Shown in pieces: positions 53,175 to 64,000 of a stretch of 64,000 nt of DNA. Position numbers and translations under genes: made by a program. How positions within the stretch are numbered: the first letter of the stretch is position 1; the number at the start of each line of letters is the position of its first letter. The notes under the pieces were generated by a model. That model was not told the origin of the DNA and did no database searches. It saw nothing but the letters and a program-made list of their open reading frames with translations. Source of the stretch: Flavobacteriaceae bacterium (lineage in GTDB: Bacteria > Bacteroidota > Bacteroidia > Flavobacteriales > Flavobacteriaceae); NCBI GenBank assembly GCA_024640565.1, contig JAHEET010000003.1, positions 1 to 64,000 of the forward strand. The letters are read 5' to 3'.

Positions 53175-53945
53175 TTAAATCTCAATCTCACCTCTAAAAA
53201 CAAATTCAGCAGGTCCTTTTAGAAAAACATCGGTGTATTTTCCATCGTTTTCATCAAAAGAAACTTGTAAATTTCCTCCCATAACGGGTAACTTTATTAC
53301 CTGTGCAGTTGTTCTTTTTGTTTTATGCATAGCAATTGCAACGGCTGTGACTCCTGTGCCACACGCCAATGTTTCATTTTCAACGCCTTTTTCATAGGTT
53401 CTTACTTGAAATGTATTGTCATTTATTTGTTCCACAAAATTCACATTACTCCCCGGAGCTGGGTAGGAATTTCTTATTTTTTGTCCCATTTCAAATACTG
53501 GATAGGTCTCTAAATTCTCAACCAACGCTACATGATGTTGTGTTCCTGTGTTGGCAAAAACACTATTGTCTTTTACGATTACTTCATCTACATCGATCAT
53601 TTGCAAAGAGACAATTTCATTTTCAATTTTTGCAAAATGCCCACCATCAAAGGCAGTAAAGTTAGTTTTTAAAGAGATAATTTCTAAATATTTTGCAAAA
53701 GCAACAGCACATCTTCCACCGTTTCCACAGAAGGTTTGGCTACCATCGGCATTAAAGTAAATCATTTTAAAATCAAATTCAAGATCATTTTCAATCAAAA
53801 TAATCCCATCTGCTCCGACACCAAAATTACGGTCACAGATTTTCTGTATAGCTGGGGTATTCTCTTTAGGAAATTGTTTTGACCTATTGTCAATCATGAC
53901 AAAATCATTTCCCGTTCCTTGGTATTTGTAAAAAGGCATCTTCAT
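53175..53945 (-). CDS. dapF: Diaminopimelate epimerase
   Basis: DapF converts LL- to meso-diaminopimelate for lysine and peptidoglycan synthesis. The protein shows KYQGTGNDFVMID at the start and the two catalytic cysteines in FCGNGGRC and LACGTGVTA. ATG at 53945 (MKMPFYKY, 256 residues) is preferred over a GTG two codons earlier, because TATCTTTG lies five bases before this ATG and would place the transcript start at the codon. dapA, an earlier step of the pathway, is at 62275. Confidence 0.93.
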   Translation of the reverse strand: MKMPFYKYQGTGNDFVMIDNRSKQFPKENTPAIQKICDRNFGVGADGIILIENDLEFDFKMIYFNADGSQTFCGNGGRCAVAFAKYLEIISLKTNFTAFDGGHFAKIENEIVSLQMIDVDEVIVKDNSVFANTGTQHHVALVENLETYPVFEMGQKIRNSYPAPGSNVNFVEQINDNTFQVRTYEKGVENETLACGTGVTAVAIAMHKTKRTTAQVIKLPVMGGNLQVSFDENDGKYTDVFLKGPAEFVFRGEIEI

Positions 53946-53950
53946 GAACA

Positions 53951-53958
53951 CAAAGATA
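53951..53958 (-). promoter_or_regulatory. Promoter element of dapF
   Basis: The minus strand reads TATCTTTG, matching TAnnTTTG, five bases before the preferred ATG, so a leaderless mRNA is predicted. The same motif and spacing occur before marR. Confidence 0.5.
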
Positions 53959-54048
53959 GCAATTTCAATGCGATTTTCTAGTTGTTAAAAATGGGTTAAA
54001 GTCCGTTAAAATGATGTTAAACAAATTTATCTAAATTGTCAAAAATTA

Positions 54049-54056
54049 TATATTTG
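54049..54056 (+). promoter_or_regulatory. Promoter element of the HtrA protease gene
   Basis: TATATTTG matches TAnnTTTG and lies 25 bases before the ATG, leaving an A-rich leader of about 20 bases. It is divergent from dapF. Confidence 0.5.
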
Positions 54057-54081
54057 ATTCATTAAAATAAAAATAAATACA

Positions 54082-55470
54082 ATGAAGCATTTTTTTAGTT
54101 TTTTGGGAATAGCGCTTTTGGGAGGGATTCTCACACTAGCTGGTTACAAAGCATTTGTCGAAAAAGAAATGGTATACCAACAAATCTCTGAGATTCCAAT
54201 GGTTCCAGTGAGTTCAAATTTGAATCCGACAATTGGATTCACTTCAGGTATTGAAAACTCTACTGATTTTACCGTAGCAGCAGAGAACTCTATAAATGCT
54301 GTTGTGCACGTTAAAAATACCGCTGTAAGGACGCAAAAAAATCCTTGGGCAGAATTATTTTACGGAAATGGAAATGGAACTAGAAAATATGAACAAGTTG
54401 GAACTGGGAGTGGTGTTATTATTTCTCAAGACGGTTATATCGTTACCAACAATCATGTGATTGAGGGAGCTACGGACATAGAGATTACCCTAAATAATAG
54501 GAGAAAACACAAAGCAACCCTAATTGGTACAGATCCAAGTAATGACATTGCATTGTTAAAGATTGATACCGATGTAGATTTGCCATACATCCCTTTTGCG
54601 AACTCAGATGCTGTCCAAATAGGGGAGTGGGTATTGGCAGTTGGCAACCCCTATAATTTAACATCAACTGTAACGGCTGGAATTGTAAGTGCAAAGGGCA
54701 GAGATTTAGAAGGCAATAGAAATATTGAATCATTCATTCAAACCGACGCTGCAGTGAATCCTGGGAATAGTGGCGGTGCATTGGTAAATACTCAAGGAGA
54801 ATTGATTGGCGTAAATACAGCAATTTCGTCGAGAACGGGTTCGTTTATAGGATATTCTTTTGCGGTCCCTTCTAATATTGCTAAAAAAATTATAGATGAT
54901 ATCTTAGAATTTGGAACCGTACAACAAGCCATTTTAGGAATCAATGTTGACACTAGCTTCGATGAGGAGGGCGTAAAAGTTTCTGGTGTTTTGGAATTGA
55001 CAGAACGAGGTCAAAATTTCGGACTTAAAAAAGGAGATGTTATCACTAAAATCGACAATGTGAAAATTTCAAAATTCTCAGATTTAAAAGGGCAATTAAC
55101 AGCCAAAAGACCGGGAGATTTTGTTGATGTTACTGTGAAAAGAAATGGAGAAATTTATGTAAAGAAAGTGAAGTTATCTAAATCTGTTGAAAGGCATATC
55201 TCCACAGTGTTTCAATGGGAGTTAAAAGATCTTACAAGCAAGGAGAAGCAAAAAAGAGGGATCAAACAAGGTGTTCAAATCATAAGAACAGACAAAGACG
55301 GTGTCGAAAATAATTTAAAAGGGTTCATTATTACAAAAATTAATAACCAAGAAGTAAATAATGCAAAAGAAACCGTTCGATTACTTGACAACTTGGCAAG
55401 TAATAGGTATCGAATTATTGTTGAAATGATTACCCTAAACGGGGAAATAGAAAAGTATATTTATAGATAA
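54082..55470 (+). CDS. Periplasmic serine protease HtrA/DegP-type
   Basis: The 462-residue protein has an N-terminal hydrophobic segment (about 5-22), a trypsin-like domain with the catalytic triad His125 (TNNHVIEGA), Asp155 (NDIALLK) and Ser230 (GNSGGAL), and two PDZ domains, the first at about 280-370 and a shorter one at the C-terminus (IITKINNQEVNNAKE). It degrades or refolds damaged periplasmic proteins. A strong terminator follows. Confidence 0.93.
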   Translation: MKHFFSFLGIALLGGILTLAGYKAFVEKEMVYQQISEIPMVPVSSNLNPTIGFTSGIENSTDFTVAAENSINAVVHVKNTAVRTQKNPWAELFYGNGNGTRKYEQVGTGSGVIISQDGYIVTNNHVIEGATDIEITLNNRRKHKATLIGTDPSNDIALLKIDTDVDLPYIPFANSDAVQIGEWVLAVGNPYNLTSTVTAGIVSAKGRDLEGNRNIESFIQTDAAVNPGNSGGALVNTQGELIGVNTAISSRTGSFIGYSFAVPSNIAKKIIDDILEFGTVQQAILGINVDTSFDEEGVKVSGVLELTERGQNFGLKKGDVITKIDNVKISKFSDLKGQLTAKRPGDFVDVTVKRNGEIYVKKVKLSKSVERHISTVFQWELKDLTSKEKQKRGIKQGVQIIRTDKDGVENNLKGFIITKINNQEVNNAKETVRLLDNLASNRYRIIVEMITLNGEIEKYIYR

Positions 55471-55492
55471 ATTGTACAACAAATTGAAGTTT

Positions 55493-55525
55493 AAAAAATC
55501 CTGATGAAAGTCAGGATTTTTTTTG
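55493..55525 (+). terminator. Rho-independent terminator of the HtrA gene
   Basis: AAAATCCTGA (ending at 55504) pairs with TCAGGATTTT (55511-55520) around a six-base loop and is followed by T residues, about 25 bases after the stop codon. Confidence 0.88.
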
Positions 55526-55573
55526 TTTTAATGATTTTAGCGAAATCGATTTCGTATTTTGAATAAAAAGAAA

Positions 55574-55581
55574 TACTTTTG
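55574..55581 (+). promoter_or_regulatory. Promoter element of the GAPDH gene
   Basis: TACTTTTG matches TAnnTTTG and lies 27 bases before the ATG in an AT-rich leader. Confidence 0.5.
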
Positions 55582-55608
55582 CCGAAAAAATAATAATTTT
55601 AGTATCCA

Positions 55609-57051
55609 ATGGCAACAATAATTAATTATGAAACAGAGGTTTTGGCGCAAGCACAAAACAGAAAAGCAACCGTAGAATTTATCAATATCGTAAACAGTTT
55701 ATGGTATGATAAAAGTATTGAACTGGTATTGTTTAGAAATCCATTAGTAGACAAAAGAGCTGGAGAGGTTTTGCATCTAATCAACTATGCAAAAGAGTTT
55801 GTTAGCAAACCAATTACAATTTTAGATGCTTTGGATATTGCAAAGGCCATTCAGCAATTAAACCTACCAGCATCTAAATTAGATATTGGGAAACTGGCTT
55901 ATGAATATTACTTACATCCAAAAAGAGGTGCAGACAAAGTCGTTTTTGTAAAACATCAATTGAAGGCTGTAAAAGCGATCGAAAATGCGGCACCCCGAGA
56001 CGTTGTATTATATGGTTTTGGTAGAATTGGTCGTTTGTTAGCTCGCGAATTAATGACAAAAATGGGCAAAGGATCCCAATTAAGATTGAGAGCCATCGTT
56101 ACGCGCGGTGAAATGAACCAAACCGTATTAGAAAAAAGAGCATCACTATTGAGTATTGATTCTGTTCATGGCGATTTTTTAGGGACCGTAGTAATTGATG
56201 TCGACAATAACGCTTTGATTATTAATGGAACGACCGTTGTTATGATTTCAGCCAAACAGCCTGAAGATATCGATTACACCCAATACGGAATTAACAACGC
56301 CTTAATTATTGACAATACAGGGGTTTTTAGAGACAAAGAAGCCCTAAGTAGGCATTTAGTATCCAATGGAGCCTCTAAAGTTTTACTTACTGCGCCAGCA
56401 AAAGGAATCCCAAATATTGTATACGGCGTCAATCATTTAGCGCATCATCCAGATAAGAAATCTATTTTTTCAGCCGCTTCATGTACCACCAACGCCATTA
56501 CCCCCGTTTTAAAAGTTTTGGAAGAAAATTTTGGAATAAAAAAAGGACATCTAGAAACGATTCATGCTTACACAAATGACCAAAATTTAGTAGACAATAT
56601 ACACCCAAAATACCGAAGAGGGAGAGCTGCAGCTTTAAACATGGTGATTACAGAAACAGGCGCAGGAAAAGCAGTTGCAAGAGCATTACCCGCTTTGGCG
56701 GGGAAATTAACCTCCAATGCCATTCGTGTTCCCGTACCCAATGGGTCATTAGCTATTCTAAATCTTCAATTAAAAACTGAAGTAACCATTGAAACCTTAA
56801 ATGCGATTATGAAACAAAGTGCCTTAGAGGGAGATTTGGTAGAGCAAATTAAATATTCGCTAGATAATGAACTTGTTTCTTCAGATATTATTGGAACAAC
56901 TGCACCTGCTATTTTTGACAGTATGGCGACCATTACAGACAAAGAAAGTATCGTTATTTATGTTTGGTATGATAATGAATATGGCTATTCACATCAAGTA
57001 ATGCGTTTGGCAAAGTACATCGCAAAAGTGAGAAGGTTCACCTATTATTAA
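55609..57051 (+). CDS. Glyceraldehyde-3-phosphate dehydrogenase, long form
   Basis: The enzyme oxidises glyceraldehyde 3-phosphate to 1,3-bisphosphoglycerate or the reverse. The catalytic domain has the NAD motif YGFGRIGR (135-142), Cys292 in SAASCTTNAITP and His319 in ETIHAYTND. It is preceded by about 130 residues not found in classical GAPDH of about 335 residues. The 480-residue form is widespread in Bacteroidota beside the short form, so the extension is genuine; its role is unknown. A terminator follows. Confidence 0.9.
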   Translation: MATIINYETEVLAQAQNRKATVEFINIVNSLWYDKSIELVLFRNPLVDKRAGEVLHLINYAKEFVSKPITILDALDIAKAIQQLNLPASKLDIGKLAYEYYLHPKRGADKVVFVKHQLKAVKAIENAAPRDVVLYGFGRIGRLLARELMTKMGKGSQLRLRAIVTRGEMNQTVLEKRASLLSIDSVHGDFLGTVVIDVDNNALIINGTTVVMISAKQPEDIDYTQYGINNALIIDNTGVFRDKEALSRHLVSNGASKVLLTAPAKGIPNIVYGVNHLAHHPDKKSIFSAASCTTNAITPVLKVLEENFGIKKGHLETIHAYTNDQNLVDNIHPKYRRGRAAALNMVITETGAGKAVARALPALAGKLTSNAIRVPVPNGSLAILNLQLKTEVTIETLNAIMKQSALEGDLVEQIKYSLDNELVSSDIIGTTAPAIFDSMATITDKESIVIYVWYDNEYGYSHQVMRLAKYIAKVRRFTYY

Positions 57052-57083
57052 ACCTTTGTACAACAGTTGCCTCGATGCATCAT

Positions 57084-57115
57084 AAAACCCCAAATTAATT
57101 TAGTTTTTGGGGTTT
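57084..57115 (+). terminator. Rho-independent terminator of the GAPDH gene
   Basis: AAACCCCAAA pairs with the TTTGGGGTTT segment ending at 57115 around a short AT-rich loop. It stands about 30 bases after the stop codon; the T run after it is short. Confidence 0.75.
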
Positions 57116-57120
57116 GTTGC

Positions 57121-57210
57121 TAAGAGCTATTTCTGCTTTCACAACTTTCTTCCCGCAAATAACTGGGAGCGCTCAAACAAGCCGTTCAATCAGGGCTAAA
57201 CTAGTGTGCC
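57121..57210. repeat. Possible dispersed intergenic repeat (REP-like)
   Basis: This stretch is clearly richer in G and C than the surrounding spacer and contains the palindrome GAGCGCTC (57167-57174) and the string GCCGTTCAATC-GGGCTAAA (with one inserted A). I recall similar strings as multi-copy intergenic sequences in Flavobacteriaceae genomes, but only one copy is in this window, so this is a suggestion only. Confidence 0.3.
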
Positions 57211-57312
57211 AATTTACAGAAATTGGAAGCGATATTAAAGAGTAATTTTCTCTAGGTCGAAGACCGTCATAAACTTAAACTTTTCCTTAAATTAGCATTT
57301 CAAAGTAAATAC

Positions 57313-59885
<2,573 letters not shown>

Positions 59886-59912
59886 AATGACCTTTAAATT
59901 GCAGGCATCTTA

Positions 59913-60824
59913 TCAGACCAAAATAGTAGTTCCTTCCGTACTTTTGTTGTTGTTTTCGTCAAAATAGAAATCAATCCTGCCTAAGTGAACTCCATATGCA
60001 CCTACTTGATTTACAAGCACGTTTTTGTTGGCGCTATTTTTTACAACAGTTGGTTTTGGTAAAAAAGTATGCGTGTGCCCTCCAATAATTAAATCAATAT
60101 TTTTAGTGTTTTTTGCTAAATTTATATCTGATATTTTTGTGGGGTTTTTTTTGTAAAAATAACCCAAATGAGAAAGGCAAATTACCAAATCACATGCGTT
60201 ATTTTCCTTTAAAATTCGACTCATGTCCTGGGCAATTTCAAGCGGATCTATGTATTTGGTTTCTTTATACATTTTTGGATCTACCAGGGCCTCTAGTTGA
60301 ATTCCTAGGCCAAAAATTCCAATTTTAATCCCATCTTTCCATAGTATTTTATAAGGTTTTACATGAGTGTCTAAGACGGTGTTTTTAAAATCATAATTTG
60401 CAGAAACAAAATCGAAATTTGCATTTGGTAATTGTTTGTACAAACCCTCGATTGAATTGTCAAAATCGTGATTTCCAATGGTGGCAACATCGTATTTTAG
60501 CATGCTCATAAGTTTGAACTCTAATTCGCCTCCAAAATAATTAAAATAGGGAGTTCCTTGGAAAATATCCCCAGCATCTAACAATAGTGTATTTGGATTT
60601 TCTTTACGAATGCGATCTACCAAAGTAGCTCTCCTAGCCACACCTCCTTGGTTGGCGTATCTGTGATGCGAAATTTCAAAAGGCTCAACCCTACTGTGGG
60701 TATCGTTGGTGTGTAAAATGGTAATGTGCTTTTTTTTATGGGTAAAGCTAGGTAAGGTGATGCCACCTACAGAAGTTAGAACGGCAGCAGCAGCTGTTTG
60801 ATGCAAAAATTTTCTTCGATCCAT
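59913..60824 (-). CDS. 5'-nucleotidase, N-terminal metallophosphoesterase domain as a separate protein
   Basis: The 303-residue protein has a twin-arginine-type signal (DRRKFLHQT, then a hydrophobic stretch) and the calcineurin-like domain of UshA-type 5'-nucleotidases: ILHTNDTHSR, LDAGDIFQGTPY, TIGNHDFD and GGHTHTFLP, which bind two metals. The substrate-binding C-terminal domain is missing from this gene but present in the next gene upstream, two bases away. Together they would form a periplasmic nucleotide phosphatase. Confidence 0.9.
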   Translation of the reverse strand: MDRRKFLHQTAAAAVLTSVGGITLPSFTHKKKHITILHTNDTHSRVEPFEISHHRYANQGGVARRATLVDRIRKENPNTLLLDAGDIFQGTPYFNYFGGELEFKLMSMLKYDVATIGNHDFDNSIEGLYKQLPNANFDFVSANYDFKNTVLDTHVKPYKILWKDGIKIGIFGLGIQLEALVDPKMYKETKYIDPLEIAQDMSRILKENNACDLVICLSHLGYFYKKNPTKISDINLAKNTKNIDLIIGGHTHTFLPKPTVVKNSANKNVLVNQVGAYGVHLGRIDFYFDENNNKSTEGTTILV

Positions 60825-60825
60825 T

Positions 60826-61578
60826 TTATTGAAGTATTACGCGATTGTCTAATGAGGTTCTCAACGTATCTAAACTTTTAAATTCGTCAACAATAGCATC
60901 TCGCATTTTATAATCTGTTTTGAAAAGCGAAATTGGGTTTTTAAAAAAATCCATGTTATCTCCGCCACTCTGAAGATAATCAGAAGTTACAACAAAGTAG
61001 TTTTTTGTAGAATCAAATTTTTTCGCGTTTATTTTTAAGTGGTAAGATGCATCGCTGTTCACAATCAATTCAATATTTTTAGAAAGGGGGTGTGCACTTT
61101 TATTTTTTATAAAGTAGCTGACAAGTTCCATTATTTTTTTTCCAGAAAGTTCAACAACCACCAAGTGGTTCTCAAAGGGCATTAATTCAAAAGGGTTTTT
61201 GTTTGTTACAGGTCCTTTAGAAATACTAGCTCTAATCCCTCCATAGTTAAACATGGAAAAATCAATTTCTTTTCCAGTATCCTCTTTGAAAATAACATTT
61301 GCTCTGTCGTAACATAAATCTGCTAATAAATTTCCCAATGAGCTTTGCATTTTTCCATCATACCGGTTAATATTTTTTGGTGCATATGAAATTACAGTAT
61401 TAATTTGCGTAATCATTTTACGCTTGTAAGGTGCGATCAAATTATTGAATGCATCTTTTTCGCGAAGAGTACTGTCAATCGTAATAATATCACCTGTTGT
61501 TTTAACTAGGGAAACTGATCTTTTTTCACATCCAACAAACAGGAGGAAGAGGCTGAGGAGAAGAAGTGCTTTTTTCAT
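60826..61578 (-). CDS. 5'-nucleotidase, C-terminal domain as a separate lipoprotein
   Basis: The 250-residue protein has a lipoprotein signal (LLFVGC, Cys17) and the C-terminal domain of UshA-type nucleotidases, with SSLGNLLADLCYDRANV, FNYGGIRASISKGPVT and the adenine-stacking region near VTSDYLQSGGDNMDFF. It lacks a metallophosphoesterase domain, which is supplied by the next gene two bases downstream. Confidence 0.88.
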   Translation of the reverse strand: MKKALLLLSLFLLFVGCEKRSVSLVKTTGDIITIDSTLREKDAFNNLIAPYKRKMITQINTVISYAPKNINRYDGKMQSSLGNLLADLCYDRANVIFKEDTGKEIDFSMFNYGGIRASISKGPVTNKNPFELMPFENHLVVVELSGKKIMELVSYFIKNKSAHPLSKNIELIVNSDASYHLKINAKKFDSTKNYFVVTSDYLQSGGDNMDFFKNPISLFKTDYKMRDAIVDEFKSLDTLRTSLDNRVILQ

Positions 61579-61583
61579 AGACT

Positions 61584-61610
61584 TGGTAAGCTCTTTTTAA
61601 GTAAATTTGT
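61584..61610 (+). promoter_or_regulatory. Promoter of the DUF6913 gene
   Basis: TTG at 61584-61586 and TAAATTTG at 61603-61610 match the -33 and -7 elements with a 16-base spacer. The ATG follows 34 bases later. The 5'-nucleotidase genes diverge here. Confidence 0.55.
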
Positions 61611-61644
61611 ACCAGCTAATTTAAGCTATTATCAATTACAGTAA

Positions 61645-62166
61645 ATGATTTTTTCTAAAATTAAAAAATATTTTTTACAGAAGGAAATTCTACAAGCTTC
61701 CCATACGCGGAACAGAGTTGTTGCCAATAACAAAATAAAAAACATTGGTATTTTGTCAACATTAGCATTGAATGATGTTCATGAATTTCAAGAAAAAGTT
61801 AAAAAATTATTTCCAGGACATCGAAGTGTCAACTGGTATTGCTACAGAGAATTCCATAAAAGTGATGAAAAATCCTTTCATCATTTTTCTGAGAATGATT
61901 TTAACTGGAAAGGAAAAATTAAAGATGTGAGCTTGCAAATTTTTGCAGATACTGACTTCGACATTTTAATTTGTTATTTTGATACAAATCATATTTTTTT
62001 AGAAAGCTTGGTGCAACAATCGCAAGCCTGTTTTAAAATTGGTTTTTCCAATGTCAATCAATCCTTGTTTGATTTAGAAATTTCAGAACAGATAGCCAAT
62101 GTTGATAGTTTTCATGCAGAACTGGAAAAATACCTTCAAATACTTGGGAGTATTGATGCGTCATAA
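61645..62166 (+). CDS. DUF6913 family protein
   Basis: The 173-residue protein matches a Bacteroidota-only family; recognisable parts are NIGILSTLALNDVHEFQEKV, FNWKGKIKD and FDILICYFDTNHIFLESLV. It is probably cytoplasmic, with no signal peptide or membrane helix. Function unknown. It is the usual neighbour of dapA in this family of bacteria. Confidence 0.8.
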   Translation: MIFSKIKKYFLQKEILQASHTRNRVVANNKIKNIGILSTLALNDVHEFQEKVKKLFPGHRSVNWYCYREFHKSDEKSFHHFSENDFNWKGKIKDVSLQIFADTDFDILICYFDTNHIFLESLVQQSQACFKIGFSNVNQSLFDLEISEQIANVDSFHAELEKYLQILGSIDAS

Positions 62167-62242
62167 TTCAACAAAAATAGGAGATGTTGTGTAATTATGA
62201 TGTTTTGAAAGTTTTGAATGCTTTTTACCACAAATAATTTAA

Positions 62243-62250
62243 TATTTTTG
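62243..62250 (+). promoter_or_regulatory. Promoter element of dapA
   Basis: TATTTTTG matches TAnnTTTG and lies 24 bases before the chosen ATG. An in-frame ATG at 62218 lies upstream of it and so is not the start. Confidence 0.5.
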
Positions 62251-62274
62251 TCACCAAATAAACACAAAAAAAGA

Positions 62275-63150
62275 ATGCAAAAATTTGTAGGAACCGGAGT
62301 TGCTTTGGTAACCCCTTTTAAAATTGATAAAAGTGTCGATTTTGAGTCGCTCATAAAGTTAGTGAATTTCAACATCGATAACGGTGTGGATTACCTTGTA
62401 ATTAATGGAACTACTGGCGAAAGTGCTACAATTACTTCTGAAGAAAAATTAAAAATAATTGAAACTATTGTAGCCACTAACAATGGAAGGGTACCCCTAG
62501 TTTTAGGCGTCGGTGGAAATCATACTGCCCAGGTTGTTCATGAATTGTCAACAAGAGATTTTTCCAATATCGATGGTATTTTATCCGTTGCTCCCTATTA
62601 TAGTAAGCCAACTCAGGAAGGGTTTTATCAACATTTTAAAGCCATTGCAGAAGCCTCACCCGTTCCTGTGATTCTTTACAATGTTCCTGGTAGAACTGCA
62701 AAAAACATGTCTGTTGCAACAACTTTGCGACTGGCAAATGATTTTAAAAATATTGTCGCCGTCAAAGAAGCGGGGAATAATACCCAACAATACTTAGAAT
62801 TGATTAAAAATAAGCCTACTGATTTTGCAATCATCTCTGGAGATGATGATTTGGCGCTGGCGATTACTTTAGCAGGTGGTTCCGGAGTGATTTCAGTAAT
62901 TGGGCAAGCATTTCCCAAAGTGTTTTCAGATATGATTCAGTTTGGTTTGGAGGGGAAAAACAAAGAAGCGTATCAGTTGCATTTTCAGCTAATGGACGTT
63001 GTAGATTATATTTTTGAAGAGAATAACCCAGCAGGAATCAAAACCGTTTTACAAGCCCTAAAAATTACTTCCAATGAAGTACGTTTACCATTGGTAAAAG
63101 CCAGTGCTGATTTACAAGCTAAGATCGTCGAATTTGTAACTAATTTCTAG
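62275..63150 (+). CDS. dapA: 4-hydroxy-tetrahydrodipicolinate synthase
   Basis: DapA condenses pyruvate with aspartate semialdehyde in the lysine/diaminopimelate pathway. From [15 protein letters not shown] the protein has 291 residues. It has NGTTGES (substrate loop), the catalytic tyrosine in ILYNVPGRT and the Schiff-base lysine in AVKEAGNN. The start at 62275 is chosen because the promoter element lies between it and an earlier in-frame ATG. Confidence 0.95.
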   Translation: MQKFVGTGVALVTPFKIDKSVDFESLIKLVNFNIDNGVDYLVINGTTGESATITSEEKLKIIETIVATNNGRVPLVLGVGGNHTAQVVHELSTRDFSNIDGILSVAPYYSKPTQEGFYQHFKAIAEASPVPVILYNVPGRTAKNMSVATTLRLANDFKNIVAVKEAGNNTQQYLELIKNKPTDFAIISGDDDLALAITLAGGSGVISVIGQAFPKVFSDMIQFGLEGKNKEAYQLHFQLMDVVDYIFEENNPAGIKTVLQALKITSNEVRLPLVKASADLQAKIVEFVTNF

Positions 63151-63310
63151 CAGTGTCCGTGCGATATCTTTTGTAATTTCTTTTCAATAAAAGATAAGAT
63201 TAACAAACTTTTAGCACCCAGTAATGCTCTATTATGCTGTTTTTTGCGCAATATTGCAATCTACTGTTAATAGTGTTCGAAAATCGTTTTATTAATCCAT
63301 ATTTAATTAG

Positions 63311-63318
63311 TAATTTTG
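63311..63318 (+). promoter_or_regulatory. Promoter element of bamD
   Basis: TAATTTTG matches TAnnTTTG and lies four bases before the ATG, so a leaderless mRNA is predicted. Confidence 0.45.
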
Positions 63319-63322
63319 CCCG

Positions 63323-64000
63323 ATGCAAAAAATTAAAAATACCGCTTGTTTGTTCCTGCTTTGTGCGCTGTTATTCTCTTGTGGAGAATATCAAAAAGTG
63401 CTTAACAAAGGGTCGGAAGAAGAACAATACAAAATGGCTGTCAAATTATACGAATCTCAAAAGTATACCAAGGCATTGCGTTTGTTTGAAAAAATAACAC
63501 CCTATTACAGAGGAAAACCTCAAATGGAAAGAATCCAGTTTATGGTTGCTCAATCAAATTTTAATGAAAAAAACTATTCAACGGCTGGCTACTATTTTGA
63601 CCGATTTGCAAGTAATTACCCTAAAAGTTCTAAGAAAGAAGAAGCCGCTTTTTTATCGGCATATAGTTATAAGTTAGCATCTCCAGTTTTTAGTTTAGAC
63701 CCAACAGATACCAACAAGGCGTTGGAAGCTTTTCAAGGATTTATAAACCAGTATCCAGATTCAGAAAAACTTCCCGAAGCAAATAAGCATTATGCTGAGT
63801 TGAGAATAAAATTGCAAAAAAAATCCTTTGAGATTGCAAAAACATATTACAGAACAGCAGATTTTGATCTGAGGAATTACAAAGCCGCAATTCAGGCTTT
63901 TGATAATTTGTTGTCGGACTATCTGGGTTCTGAGTTTAAAGAAGAAGCCCTTTATTACCGACTAAAAGCGGCACATGATTTTGTTCTAAAAAGCTTCGAT
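63323..64000 (+). CDS. bamD: Outer membrane assembly lipoprotein BamD (3' end beyond the window)
   Basis: The visible 226 residues begin with a lipoprotein signal ending at Cys20 (LLFSC) and then show tetratricopeptide-like repeats: YESQKYTKALRLFEKI, AGYYFDRFASNYPKS and YKAAIQAFDNLLSDY. This is the Bacteroidota form of BamD, which holds the BAM complex together at the inner face of the outer membrane. It continues past the right edge. It follows dapA after 172 bases with its own promoter. Confidence 0.9.
   Translation, partial: MQKIKNTACLFLLCALLFSCGEYQKVLNKGSEEEQYKMAVKLYESQKYTKALRLFEKITPYYRGKPQMERIQFMVAQSNFNEKNYSTAGYYFDRFASNYPKSSKKEEAAFLSAYSYKLASPVFSLDPTDTNKALEAFQGFINQYPDSEKLPEANKHYAELRIKLQKKSFEIAKTYYRTADFDLRNYKAAIQAFDNLLSDYLGSEFKEEALYYRLKAAHDFVLKSFD

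Overview
The window is a stretch of low-GC chromosome from a member of the Bacteroidota, almost certainly family Flavobacteriaceae. The evidence is the gene families present (BatA-type membrane protein, DUF5916, DUF6913, DUF6952, the ~480-residue GAPDH, BamD lipoprotein next to dapA), the near absence of Shine-Dalgarno sequences, and repeated use of the Bacteroidota promoter element TAnnTTTG upstream of genes. The genus cannot be fixed from sequence alone. No insertion sequence, prophage, CRISPR array or rRNA operon is visible. Most of the window is ordinary housekeeping chromosome.

Left edge (1-590): the 3' part of a tRNA-Arg(TCT) and its terminator, then the most unusual locus here: a 48-codon stub of a type II Cas9 (RuvC-I segment only, minus strand) facing away from an apparently complete tracrRNA gene with promoter, anti-repeat, central hairpin and terminator. 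The rest of cas9, cas1, cas2 and the array are not in the window. This looks like a deleted type II-C CRISPR-Cas locus.

591-12471 (minus strand): a fdhD-fdhF (YdeP-like) molybdoenzyme pair; a run of closely packed genes (VOC protein, RluA-type pseudouridine synthase, DUF1272, an internally duplicated exported protein, AI-2E-family permease, THUMP-like methyltransferase); gamma-glutamyltransferase; ACP phosphodiesterase-like; dnaN. 12472-17343 (plus): an exported PIG-L deacetylase, a 35-residue membrane peptide and a sodium:solute symporter. 17402-24130 (minus): DEAD-box helicase, then a run from a LolD-like ATPase through a TIGR02757 protein, a BatA-type membrane protein, a dihydroorotase homologue lacking its metal ligands, and an esterase.

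24199-32409 (minus): a fatty-acid beta-oxidation operon (MarR regulator, fused hydroxyacyl-CoA dehydrogenase/enoyl-CoA hydratase, thiolase, acyl-CoA dehydrogenase) with two identical palindromic operator candidates in front of the regulator, followed by a DUF5916 pseudogene that lost its 5' end and carries one premature stop. 32587-38229 (plus): ABC-2 exporter, MscS channel, NtrC-type regulator without a DNA-binding domain; then peroxiredoxin, thioredoxin, DUF6952. 38277-43733 (minus): a RimK/RimB-type ribosomal protein S6 glutamylation cluster with a flavoprotein, an aspartoacylase-like protein and a small basic protein; prmC and a GNAT acetyltransferase.

43787-50542 (mainly plus): LEA14-like lipoprotein, ribD, HAD hydrolase, EamA transporter, YigZ; dnaA with a low-molecular-weight tyrosine phosphatase and an RsmI-like methyltransferase. 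50637-53951 (minus): muramidase-like protein, mltG, GNAT, dapF. 54082-64000: HtrA protease, GAPDH, DinB-like protein, ligA, a 5'-nucleotidase split over two genes (minus), DUF6913, dapA and the start of bamD, which runs off the right edge. A recurring regulatory pattern is a TAnnTTTG element only 4-5 nt before the ATG (FAD oxidoreductase, marR, dapF, bamD), which predicts leaderless transcripts.
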